Assembly: GCF_963576545.1 (NCBI RefSeq)
Contig: NW_026870464.1
Span: 62,001 to 126,000 of the forward strand
Length of the DNA stretch: 64,000 bases
Direction of reading: 5' to 3'
Source of the DNA: Limanda limanda
Taxonomy: Eukaryota; Chordata; Actinopteri; Pleuronectiformes; Pleuronectidae
Part shown: positions 1 to 9,793 of the stretch, in pieces
Layout: each line of letters begins with the position of its first letter
Position numbering within the stretch: position 1 is the stretch's first letter
Program-made: the position numbers and the translations under genes
The notes under the pieces: model-generated
The model's input: the letters and a program-made list of their open reading frames with translations, nothing else
What the model was told of the DNA's origin: nothing
Databases searched by the model: none

Positions 1-40
1 ATTCTTGAATAACTTTTTTTGTGAAGGTCGGAGAGACTTG
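1..40 (+). repeat. 40-bp head shared without change by A and B
   Basis: Positions 1-40 are identical between the A and B consensus, whereas 41-118 differ at 23 of 78 sites. The head contains a T7 run (14-20) followed by GTGAAGGTCGGAGAGACTTG. It recurs at the start of all 399 monomers with rare changes, for example T14 to G in A25204, A30002, A30801, A32896, A33695, A48291, A52614, A54858, A58702 and A61908, and C at 13-14 in B35472, B37714, B36271 and B38513. Such a block could be a protein-binding box or a tract kept uniform by conversion. I do not recognise a known box in it. Confidence 0.85.
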
Positions 41-50
41 CAAGTAGGCT

Positions 51-72
51 CTACCCCCACTAAATGGGGTAG
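51..72. repeat. Inverted repeat in monomer A (7-bp stem, 8-nt loop)
   Basis: CTACCCC (51-57) and GGGGTAG (66-72) are exact reverse complements around the loop CACTAAAT. The TTGC subtype of A (T at position 71) breaks one base pair of this stem. T65 to A copies (A10438, A12525, A14938, A16067, A17504) change the loop. Whether the hairpin forms in DNA or RNA is not known from sequence. Confidence 0.7.
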
Positions 73-117
73 CGCGCATCGATCGGTACCATCCTTGAGC
101 TTCTCCGACTTTCGGAA

Positions 118-138
118 GGGTTAGGGTTAGGGTTAGGG
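118..138 (+). repeat. Telomere-like tract of monomer A; minimal G-quadruplex motif
   Basis: Four GGG runs separated by TTA (GGG then three TTAGGG) form the smallest canonical telomeric G-quadruplex pattern. The tract also holds TTAGGGTTA, which resembles the binding motif of vertebrate TRF1/TRF2 (known family; binding here is inference). It occurs once per A. Seventeen A copies have two hexamers (A starting at 5781, 17029, 17985, 23278, 27128, 29201, 42996, 45558, 49889, 51332, 52932, 53576, 55983, 56458, 57420, 60308, 63677). Three have four (50845, 53089, 56933). Eight copies read GGATTAGGG at the start and so lose the first GGG (A327, 1289, 2895, 3376, 5463, 6419, 20074, 21036). Other single changes: ATAGGG in A12044, TTAGTG in A24397, TTAGCG in A43471 and A44751, GGGCTA in A51169, A53413 and A57257. 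Confidence 0.93.
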
Positions 139-489
139 ATGAAAGCACATAGGAGAAAGAGATATTCTTGAATAACTTTTTTTGTGAAGGTCGGAGAGAC
201 TTGCAAGTAGGCTCTACCCCCACTAAATGGGGTAGCGCGCATCGATCGGTACCATCCTTGAGCTTCTCCGACTTTCGGAAGGGTTAGGGTTAGGGTTAGG
301 GATGAAAGCACATAGGAGAAAGAGATATTCTTGAATAACTTTTTTTGTGAAGGTCGGAGAGACTTGCAAGTAGGCTCTACCCCCACTAAATGGGGTAGCG
401 CACATCGATCGGTACCATCCTTGAGCTTCTCCGACTTTCGGAAGGATTAGGGTTAGGGTTAGGGATGAAAGCACATAGGAGAAAGAGAT

Positions 490-644
490 ATTCTTGAATA
501 ACTTTTTTTGTGAAGGTCGGAGAGACTTGGAAAGTGGTTGCATCTGGACTAATTTGGGTCCTGCGGATCGATTGGTACCATCCCCGAGCTTGTACGACCT
601 TCGGAAGAGGTCGACCGACGAAATTCCCCCAAATCTGAGGAGAT
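490..644 (+). repeat. Monomer B, type copy (155 bp, no telomeric tract)
   Basis: B aligns to A without a gap from 1 to 118 (95 of 118 identical by my count). It has no TTAGGG. After position 118 its 37-bp tail (AGGTCGACCG..., ending CTGAGGAGAT) replaces the 45-bp telomeric tail of A. It keeps the 1-40 head and GGTACC at 85-90, and adds GTCGAC, which the A consensus lacks. Unlike A, the summed lengths leave no B with a length change in 121 copies. Recurrent B variants that mark lineages are TGCGGATC/TGCTGATC/TGCAGATC around position 75, TTCGGAAG/TTCGAAAG at 115, ACCGACG/ACCAACG near 128, and CTTGAAAAG after the head. Confidence 0.96.
595..613. repeat. Inverted repeat in monomer B (6-bp stem, 7-nt loop)
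   Basis: CGACCT (B positions 106-111) and AGGTCG (119-124) are exact reverse complements around TCGGAAG. It overlaps the palindrome GGTCGACC. The common G115 to A variant (TTCGAAAG) falls in the loop, so the stem is kept. A has no equivalent, because this is where its tail switches to TTAGGG. Confidence 0.65.
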
Positions 645-2568
645 ATTCTTGAATAACTTTTTTTGTGGAGGTCGGAGAGACTTGCAAGTAGGCTCTACCC
701 CCACTAAATGGGGTTGCGCGCATCGATCGGTACCATCCTTGAGCTTCTCCGACTTTCGGAAGGGTTAGGGTTAGGGTTAGGGATGAAAGCACATAGGAGA
801 AAGAGATATTCTTGAATAACTTTTTTTGTGAAGGTCGGAGAGACTTGCAAGTAGGCTCTACCCCCACTAAATGGGGTAGCGCGCATCGATTGGTACCATC
901 CTTGAGCTTCTCCGACTTTCGGAAGGGTTAGGGTTAGGGTTAGGGATGAAAGCACATAGGAGAAAGAGATATTCTTGAATAACTTTTTTTGTGAAGGTCG
1001 GAGAGACTTGGAAAGTGGTTGCATCTGGACTAATTTGGGTCCTGCTGATCGATTGGTACCATCCCCGAGCTTGTACGACCTTCGGAAGAGGTCGACCGAC
1101 GAAATTCCCCCAAATCTGAGGAGATATTCTTGAATAACTTTTTTTGTGAAGGTCGGAGAGACTTGCAAGTAGGCTCTACCCCCACTAAATGGGGTTGCGC
1201 GCATCGATCGGTACCATCCTTGAGCTTCTCCGACTTTCGGAAGGGTTAGGGTTAGGGTTAGGGATGAAAGCACATAGGAGAAAGAGATATTCTTGAATAA
1301 CTTTTTTTGTGAAGGTCGGAGAGACTTGCAAGTAGGCTCTACCCCCACTAAATGGGGTAGCGCACATCGATCGGTACCATCCTTGAGCTTCTCCGACTTT
1401 CGGAAGGATTAGGGTTAGGGTTAGGGATGAAAGCACATAGGAGAAAGAGATATTCTTGAATAACTTTTTTTGTGAAGGTCGGAGAGACTTGGAAAGTGGT
1501 TGCATCTGGACTAATTTGGGTCCTGCGGATCGATTGGTACCATCCCCGAGCTTGTACGACCTTCGGAAGAGGTCGACCGACGAAATTCCCCCAAATCTGA
1601 GGAGATATTCTTGAATAACTTTTTTTGTGAAGGTCGGAGAGACTTGCAAGTAGGCTCTACCCCCACTAAATGGGGTAGCGCGCATCGATCGGTACCATCC
1701 TTGAGCTTCTCCGACTTTCGGAAGGGTTAGGGTTAGGGTTAGGGATGAAAGCACATAGGAGAAAGAGATATTCTTGAATAACTTTTTTTGTGAAGGTCGG
1801 AGAGACTTGCAAGTAGGCTCTACCCCCACTAAATGGGGTAGCGCACATCGATCGGTACCATCCTTGAGCTTCTCCGACTTTCGGAAGGGTTAGGGTTAGG
1901 GTTAGGGATGAAAGCACATAGGAGAAAGAGATATTCTTGAATAACTTTTTTTGTGAAGGTCGGAGAGACTTGGAAAGTGGTTGCATCTGGACTAATTTGG
2001 GTCCTGCGGATCGATTGGTACCATCCCCGAGCTTGTACGACCTTCGAAAGAGGTCGACCGACGAAATTCCCCCAAATCTGAGGAGATATTCTTGAATAAC
2101 TTTTTTTGTGAAGGTCGGAGAGACTTGCAAGTAGGCTCTACCCCCACTAAATGGGGTTGCGCGCATCGATCGGTACCATCCTTGAGCTTCTCCGACTTTC
2201 GGAAGGGTTAGGGTTAGGGTTAGGGATGAAAGCACATAGGAGAAAGAGATATTCTTGAATAACTTTTTTTGTGAAGGTCGGAGAGACTTGCAAGTAGGCT
2301 CTACCCCCACTAAATGGGGTAGCGCGCATCGATCGGTACCATCCTTGAGCTTCTCCGACTTTCGGAAGGGTTAGGGTTAGGGTTAGGGATGAAAGCACAT
2401 AGGAGAAAGAGATATTCTTGAATAACTTTTTTTGTGAAGGTCGGAGAGACTTGAAAAGTGGTTGCATCTGGACTAATTTGGGTCCTGCGGATCGATTGGT
2501 ACCATCCCCGAGCTTGTACGACCTTCGGAAGAGGTCGACCGACGAAATTCCCCCAAATCTGAGGAGAT

Positions 2569-5136
2569 ATTCTTGAATAACTTTTTTTGTGAAGGTCGGA
2601 AAGACTTGCAAGTAGGCTCTACCCCCACTAAATGGGGTAGCGCGCATCGATCGGTACCATCCTTGAGCTTCTCCGACTTTCGGAAGGGTTAGGGTTAGGG
2701 TTAGGGATGAAAGCACATAGGAGAAAGAGATATTCTTGAATAACTTTTTTTGTGAAGGTCCGAGAGACTTGCAAGTAGGCTCTACCCCCACTAAATGGGG
2801 TAGCGCGCATCGATCGGTACCATCCTTGAGCTTCTCCGACTTTCGGAAGGGTTAGGGTTAGGGTTAGGGATGAAAGCACATAGGAGAAAGAGATATTCTT
2901 GAATAACTTTTTTTGTGAAGGTCGGAGAGACTTGCAAGTAGGCTCTACCCCCACTAAATGGGGTAGCGCACATCGATCGGTACCATCCTTGAGCTTCTCC
3001 GACTTTCGGAAGGATTAGGGTTAGGGTTAGGGATGAAAGCACATAGGAGAAAGAGATATTCTTGAATAACTTTTTTTGTGAAGGTCGGAGAGACTTGGAA
3101 AGTGGTTGCATCTGGACTAATTTGGGTCCTGCGGATCGATTGGTACCATCCCCGAGCTTGTACGACCTTCGGAAGAGGTCGACCGACGAAATTCCCCCAA
3201 ATCTGAGGAGATATTCTTGAATAACTTTTTTTGTGAAGGTCGGAGAGACTTGCAAGTAGGCTCTACCCCCACTAAATGGGGTAGCGCGCATCGATCGGTA
3301 CCATCCTTGAGCTTCTCCGACTTTCGGAAGGGTTAGGGTTAGGGTTAGGGATGAAAGCACATAGGAGAAAGAGATATTCTTGAATAACTTTTTTTGTGAA
3401 GGTCGGAGAGACTTGCAAGTAGGCTCTACCCCCACTAAATGGGGTAGCGCACATCGATCGGTACCATCCTTGAGCTTCTCCGACTTTCGGAAGGATTAGG
3501 GTTAGGGTTAGGGATGAAAGCACATAGGAGAAAGAGATATTCTTGAATAACTTTTTTTGTGAAGGTCGGAGAGACTTGGAAAGTGGTTGCATCTGGACTA
3601 ATTTGGGTCCTGCGGATCGATTGGTACCATCCCCGAGCTTGTACGACCTTCGGAAGAGGTCGACCGACGAAATTCCCCCAAATCTGAGGAGATATTCTTG
3701 AATAACTTTTTTTGTGAAGGTCGGAGAGACTTGCAAGTAGGCTCTACCCCCACTAAATGGGGTAGCGCGCATCGATCGGTACCATCCTTGAGCTTCTCCG
3801 ACTTTCGGAAGGGTTAGGGTTAGGGTTAGGGATGAAAGCACATAGGAGAAAGAGATATTCTTGAATAACTTTTTTTGTGAAGGTCCGAGAGACTTGCAAG
3901 TAGGCTCTACCCCCACTAAATGGGGTAGCGCGCATCGATCGGTACCATCCTTGAGCTTCTCCGACTTTCGGAAGGGTTAGGGTTAGGGTTAGGGATGAAA
4001 GCACATAGGAGAAAGAGATATTCTTGAATAACTTTTTTTGTGAAGGTCGGAGAGACTTGGAAAGTGGTTGCATCTGGACTAATTTGGGTCCTGCGGATCG
4101 ATTGGTACCATCCCCGAGCTTGTACGACCTTCGGAAGAGGTCGACCGACGAAATTCCCCCAAATCTGAGGAGATATTCTTGAATAACTTTTTTTGTGAAG
4201 GTCGGAGAGACTTGCAAGTAGGCTCTACCCCCACTAAATGGGGTAGCGCGCATCGATCGGTACCATCCTTGAGCTTCTCCGACTTTCGGAAGGGTTAGGG
4301 TTAGGGTTAGGGATGAAAGCACATAGGAGAAAGAGATATTCTTGAATAACTTTTTTTGTGAAGGTCGGAGAGACTTGCAAGTAGGCTCTACCCCCACTAA
4401 ATGGGGTAGCGCACATCGATCGGTACCATCCTTGAGCTTCTCCGACTTTCGGAAGGGTTAGGGTTAGGGTTAGGGATGAAAGCACATAGGAGAAAGAGAT
4501 ATTCTTGAATAACTTTTTTTGTGAAGGTCGGAGAGACTTGGAAAGTGGTTGCATCTGGACTAATTTGGGTCCTGCGGATCGATTGGTACCATCCCCGAGC
4601 TTGTACGACCTTCGAAAGAGGTCGACCGACGAAATTCCCCCAAATCTGAGGAGATATTCTTGAATAACTTTTTTTGTGAAGGTCGGAGAGACTTGCAAGT
4701 AGGCTCTACCCCCACTAAATGGGGTTGCGCGCATCGATCGGTACCATCCTTGAGCTTCTCCGACTTTCGGAAGGGTTAGGGTTAGGGTTAGGGATGAAAG
4801 CACATAGGAGAAAGAGATATTCTTGAATAACTTTTTTTGTGAAGGTCGGAGAGACTTGCAAGTAGGCTCTACCCCCACTAAATGGGGTAGCGCGCATCGA
4901 TCGGTACCATCCTTGAGCTTCTCCGACTTTCGGAAGGGTTAGGGTTAGGGTTAGGGATGAAAGCACATAGGAGAAAGAGATATTCTTGAATAACTTTTTT
5001 TGTGAAGGTCGGAGAGACTTGAAAAGTGGTTGCATCTGGACTAATTTGGGTCCTGCGGATCGATTGGTACCATCCCCGAGCTTGTACGACCTTCGGAAGA
5101 GGTCGACCGACGAAATTCCCCCAAATCTGAGGAGAT
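2569..5136 (+). repeat. 16-mer higher-order repeat, copy 2 (2568 bp)
   Basis: Same 16-monomer order as the first copy. B starts: 3058, 3539, 4020, 4501, 4982. It shares GCGCAC plus GGATTAGGG at A2895 (as A327), GCGCAC at A4338 (as A1770), TTCGAAAG at B4501 (as B1933) and CTTGAAAAG at B4982 (as B2414). Its middle differs: A3213 and A3694 are TAGC where copy 1 has TTGC, and A3857 carries GGTCCGAG. A2569 (GTCGGAAAG) and A2732 (GGTCCGAG) match copy 3 (A5137, A5300), not copy 1, so the copies are mosaics. Confidence 0.85.
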
Positions 5137-7543
5137 ATTCTTGAATAACTTTTTTTGTGAAGGTCGGAAAGACTTGCAAGTAGGCTCTACCCCCACTAAA
5201 TGGGGTAGCGCGCATCGATCGGTACCATCCTTGAGCTTCTCCGACTTTCGGAAGGGTTAGGGTTAGGGTTAGGGATGAAAGCACATAGGAGAAAGAGATA
5301 TTCTTGAATAACTTTTTTTGTGAAGGTCCGAGAGACTTGCAAGTAGGCTCTACCCCCACTAAATGGGGTAGCGCGCATCGATCGGTACCATCCTTGAGCT
5401 TCTCCGACTTTCGGAAGGGTTAGGGTTAGGGTTAGGGATGAAAGCACATAGGAGAAAGAGATATTCTTGAATAACTTTTTTTGTGAAGGTCGGAGAGACT
5501 TGCAAGTAGGCTCTACCCCCACTAAATGGGGTAGCGCACATCGATCGGTACCATCCTTGAGCTTCTCCGACTTTCGGAAGGATTAGGGTTAGGGTTAGGG
5601 ATGAAAGCACATAGGAGAAAGAGATATTCTTGAATAACTTTTTTTGTGAAGGTCGGAGAGACTTGGAAAGTGGTTGCATCTGGACTAATTTGGGTCCTGC
5701 GGATCGATTGGTACCATCCCCGAGCTTGTACGACCTTCGGAAGAGGTCGACCGACGAAATTCCCCCAAATCTGAGGAGATATTCTTGAATAACTTTTTTT
5801 GTGGAGGTCGGAGAGACTTGCAAGTAGGCTCTACCCCCACTAAATGGGGTTGCGCGCATCGATCGGTACCATCCTTGAGCTTCTCCGACTTTCGGAAGGG
5901 TTAGGGTTAGGGATGAAAGCACATAGGAGAAAGAGATATTCTTGAATAACTTTTTTTGTGAAGGTCGGAGAGACTTGCAAGTAGGCTCTACCCCCACTAA
6001 ATGGGGTAGCGCGCATCGATTGGTACCATCCTTGAGCTTCTCCGACTTTCGGAAGGGTTAGGGTTAGGGTTAGGGATGAAAGCACATAGGAGAAAGAGAT
6101 ATTCTTGAATAACTTTTTTTGTGAAGGTCGGAGAGACTTGGAAAGTGGTTGCATCTGGACTAATTTGGGTCCTGCTGATCGATTGATACCATCCCCGAGC
6201 TTGTACGACCTTCGGAAGAGGTCGACCGACGAAATTCCCCCAAATCTGAGGAGATATTCTTGAATAACTTTTTTTGTGAAGGTCGGAGAGACTTGCAAGT
6301 AGGCTCTACCCCCACTAAATGGGGTTGCGCGCATCGATCGGTACCATCCTTGAGCTTCTCCGACTTTCGGAAGGGTTAGGGTTAGGGTTAGGGATGAAAG
6401 CACATAGGAGAAAGAGATATTCTTGAATAACTTTTTTTGTGAAGGTCGGAGAGACTTGCAAGTAGGCTCTACCCCCACTAAATGGGGTAGCGCACATCGA
6501 TCGGTACCATCTTTGAGCTTCTCCGACTTTCGGAAGGATTAGGGTTAGGGTTAGGGATGAAAGCACATAGGAGAAAGAGATATTCTTGAATAACTTTTTT
6601 TGTGAAGGTCGGAGAGACTTGGAAAGTGGTTGCATCTGGACTAATTTGGGTCCTGCGGATCGATTGGTACCATCCCCGAGCTTGTACGACCTTCGGAAGA
6701 GGTCGACCGACGAAATTCCCCCAAATCTGAGGAGATATTCTTGAATAACTTTTTTTGTGAAGGTCGGAGAGACTTGCAAGTAGGCTCTACCCCCACTAAA
6801 TGGGGTAGCGCGCATCGATCGGTACCATCCTTGAGCTTCTCCGACTTTCGGAAGGGTTAGGGTTAGGGTTAGGGATGAAAGCACATAGGAGAAAGAGATA
6901 TTCTTGAATAACTTTTTTTGTGAAGGTCGGAGAGACTTGCAAGTAGGCTCTACCCCCACTAAATGGGGTAGCGCACATCGATCGGTACCATCCTTGAGCT
7001 TCTCCGACTTTCGGAAGGGTTAGGGTTAGGGTTAGGGATGAAAGCACATAGGAGAAAGAGATATTCTTGAATAACTTTTTTTGTGAAGGTCGGAGAGACT
7101 TGGAAAGTGGTTGCATCTGGACTAATTTGGGTCCTGCGGATCGATTGGTACCATCCCCGAGCTTGTACGACCTTCGAAAGAGGTCGACCGACGAAATTCC
7201 CCCAAATCTGAGGAGATATTCTTGAATAACTTTTTTTGTGAAGGTCGGAGAGACTTGCAAGTAGGCTCTACCCCCACTAAATGGGGTTGCGCGCATCGAT
7301 CGGTACCATCCTTGAGCTTCTCCGACTTTCGGAAGGGTTAGGGTTAGGGTTAGGGATGAAAGCACATAGGAGAAAGAGATATTCTTGAATAACTTTTTTT
7401 GTGAAGGTCGGAGAGACTTGCAAGTAGGCTCTACCCCCACTAAATGGGGTAGCGCGCATCGATCGGTACCATCCTTGAGCTTCTCCGACTTTCGGAAGGG
7501 TTAGGGTTAGGGTTAGGGATGAAAGCACATAGGAGAAAGAGAT
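5137..7543 (+). repeat. 16-mer higher-order repeat, copy 3, lacking its last B
   Basis: Fifteen of the 16 monomers are present. B starts: 5626, 6101, 6582, 7063; where the fifth B should stand (7544) there is an A. A5781 repeats GTGGAGG of A645 and has lost one TTAGGG. A5938 repeats CGATTGG, B6101 TGCTGAT, A6419 GCGCAC with GGATTAGGG, A6900 GCGCAC, and B7063 TTCGAAAG. Offset from copy 1 is 5136 bp before A5781 and 5130 bp after it. Confidence 0.85.
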
Positions 7544-9793
7544 ATTCTTGAATAACTTTTTTTGTGAAGGTCGGAGAGACTTGCAAGTAGGCTCTACCCC
7601 CACTAAATGGGGTAGCGCGCATCGATCGGTAGCATCCTTGAGCTTCTCCGACTTTCGGAAGGGTTAGGGTTAGGGTTAGGGATGAAAGCACATAGGAGAA
7701 AGAGATATTCTTGAATAACTTTTTTTGTGAAGGTCGGAGAGACTTGCAAGTAGGCTCTACCCCCACTAAATGGGGTAGCGCGCATCGATCGGTACCATCC
7801 TTGAGCTTCTCCGACTTTCGGAAGGGTTAGGGTTAGGGTTAGGGATGAAAGCACATAGGAGAAAGAGATATTCTTGAATAACTTTTTTTGTGAAGGTCGG
7901 AGAGACTTGGAAAGTGGTTGCATCTGGACTAATTTGGGTCCTGCGGATCGATTGGTACCATCCCCGAGCTTGTACGACCTTCGAAAGAGGTCGACCGACG
8001 AAATTCCCCCAAATCTGAGGAGATATTCTTGAATAACTTTTTTTGTGAAGGTCGGAGAGACTTGCAAGTAGGCTCTACCCCCACTAAATGGGGTTGCGCA
8101 CATCGATCGGTACCATCCTTGAGCTTCTCCGACTTTCGGAAGGGTTAGGGTTAGGGTTAGGGATGAAAGCACATAGGAGAAAGAGATATTCTTGAATAAC
8201 TTTTTTTGTGAAGGTCGGAGAGACTTGCAAGTAGGCTCTACCCCCACTAAATGGGGTAGCGCGCATCGATCGGTACCATCCTTGAGCTTCTCCGACTTTC
8301 GGAAGGGTTAGGGTTAGGGTTAGGGATGAAAGCACATAGGAGAAAGAGATATTCTTGAATAACTTTTTTTGTGAAGGTCGGAGAGACTTGGAAAGTGGTT
8401 GCATCTGGACTAATTTGGGTCCTGCTGATCGATTGGTACCATCCCCGAGCTTGTACGACCTTCGGAAGAGGTCGACCGACGAAATTCCCCCAAATCTGAG
8501 GAGATATTCTTGAATAACTTTTTTTGTGAAGGTCGGAGAGACTTGCAAGTAGGCTCTACCCCCACTAAATGGGGTTGCGCGCATCGATCGGTACCATCCT
8601 TGAGCTTCTCCGACTTTCGGAAGGGTTAGGGTTAGGGTTAGGGATGAAAGCACATAGGAGAAAGAGATATTCTTGAATAACTTTTTTTGTGAAGGTCGGA
8701 GAGACTTGCAAGTAGGCTCTACCCCCACTAAATGGGGTAGCGCGCATCGATCGGTACCATCCTTGAGCTTCTCCGACTTTCGGAAGGGTTAGGGTTAGGG
8801 TTAGGGATGAAAGCACATAGGAGAAAGAGATATTCTTGAATAACTTTTTTTGTGAAGGTCGGAGAGACTTGCAAGTAGGCTCTACCCCCACTAAATGGGG
8901 TAGCGCGCATCGATCGGTACCATCCTTGAGCTTCTCCGACTTTCGGAAGGGTTAGGGTTAGGGTTAGGGATGAAAGCACATAGGAGAAAGAGATATTCTT
9001 GAATAACTTTTTTTGTGAAGGTCGGAGAGACTTGCAAGTAGGCTCTACCCCCACTAAATGGGGTAGCGCGCATCGATCGGTACCATCCTTGAGCTTCTCC
9101 GACTTTCGGAAGGGTTAGGGTTAGGGTTAGGGATGAAAGCACATAGGAGAAAGAGATATTCTTGAATAACTTTTTTTGTGAAGGTCGGAGAGACTTGGAA
9201 AGTGGTTGCATCTGGACTAATTTGGGTCCTGCAGATCGATTGGTACCATCCCCGAGCTTGTACGACCTTCGGAAGAGGTCGACCGACGAAATTCCCCCAA
9301 ATCTGAGGAGATATTCTTGAATAACTTTTTTTGTGAAGGTCGGAGAGACTTGCAAGTAGGCTCTACCCCCACTAAATGGGGTAGCGCGCATCGATCGGTA
9401 CCATCCTTGAGCTTCTCCGACTTTCGGAAGGGTTAGGGTTAGGGTTAGGGATGAAAGCACATAGGAGAAAGAGATATTCTTGAATAACTTTTTTTGTGAA
9501 GGTCGGAGAGACTTGCAAGTAGGCTCTACCCCCACTAAATGGGGTAGCGCGCATCGATCGGTACCATCCTTGAGCTTCTCCGACTTTCGGAAGGGTTAGG
9601 GTTAGGGTTAGGGATGAAAGCACATAGGAGAAAGAGATATTCTTGAATAACTTTTTTTGTGAAGGTCGGAGAGACTTGGAAAGTGGTTGCATCTGGACTT
9701 ATTTGGGTCCTGCTGATCGATTGGTACCATCCCCGAGCTTGTACGACCTTCGGAAGAGGTCGACCGACGAAATTCCCCCAAATCTGAGGAGAT
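7544..9793 (+). repeat. Transition section of AAB and AAAAB units
   Basis: B starts: 7870, 8351, 9158, 9639. Runs of four A precede B7870 (A7218-A7707) and B9158 (A8506-A8995). A7544 has lost its KpnI-type site (GGTAGC instead of GGTACC). A8025 combines TTGC with GCAC. B9639 carries CTTATTTGGG in place of CTAATTTGGG. No larger period is evident within this section. Confidence 0.8.

Larger units (their letters stand above)
1..163 (+). repeat. Monomer A, type copy (163 bp)
   Basis: Landmarks in monomer coordinates: ATTCTTGAATAAC at 1-13, a T7 run at 14-20, GGTCGGAGAGACTTG at 26-40, the inverted repeat CTACCCC/GGGGTAG at 51-72, GCGCGC at 72-77, overlapping palindromes ATCGAT and CGATCG at 79-85, GGTACC at 85-90, the telomere-like tract at 118-138 and a purine-rich tail to 163. 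An 8-bp inverted repeat, GTCGGAGA at 28-35 and TCTCCGAC at 102-109, brackets the middle. Of 278 A copies, 256 are 163 bp, 17 are 157 bp, 3 are 169 bp, one is 167 bp and one is 162 bp. Two subtypes differ at position 71: GGGGTAGC and GGGGTTGC. Confidence 0.96.
1..2568 (+). repeat. 16-mer higher-order repeat, copy 1 (2568 bp)
   Basis: Order is A then five A-A-B trimers (11 A + 5 B). B starts: 490, 971, 1452, 1933, 2414. Private markers in order: A327 with GCGCAC and GGATTAGGG; A645 with GTGGAGG in the head; A808 with CGATTGG; B971 with TGCTGAT; A1289 with GCGCAC and GGATTAGGG; A1770 with GCGCAC only; B1933 with TTCGAAAG; A2088 of TTGC subtype; B2414 with CTTGAAAAG. The unit may extend left of the window. 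Confidence 0.85.

Noticed and set aside
118..138. A true telomere.
   Set aside because: Tracts are only two to four hexamers long and are always embedded in a 163-bp monomer.
595..613. CENP-B box in monomer B.
   Set aside because: CTTCGGAAGAGG fits the first part of the pattern NTTCGNNNNANN, but the required CGGG is TCGA.
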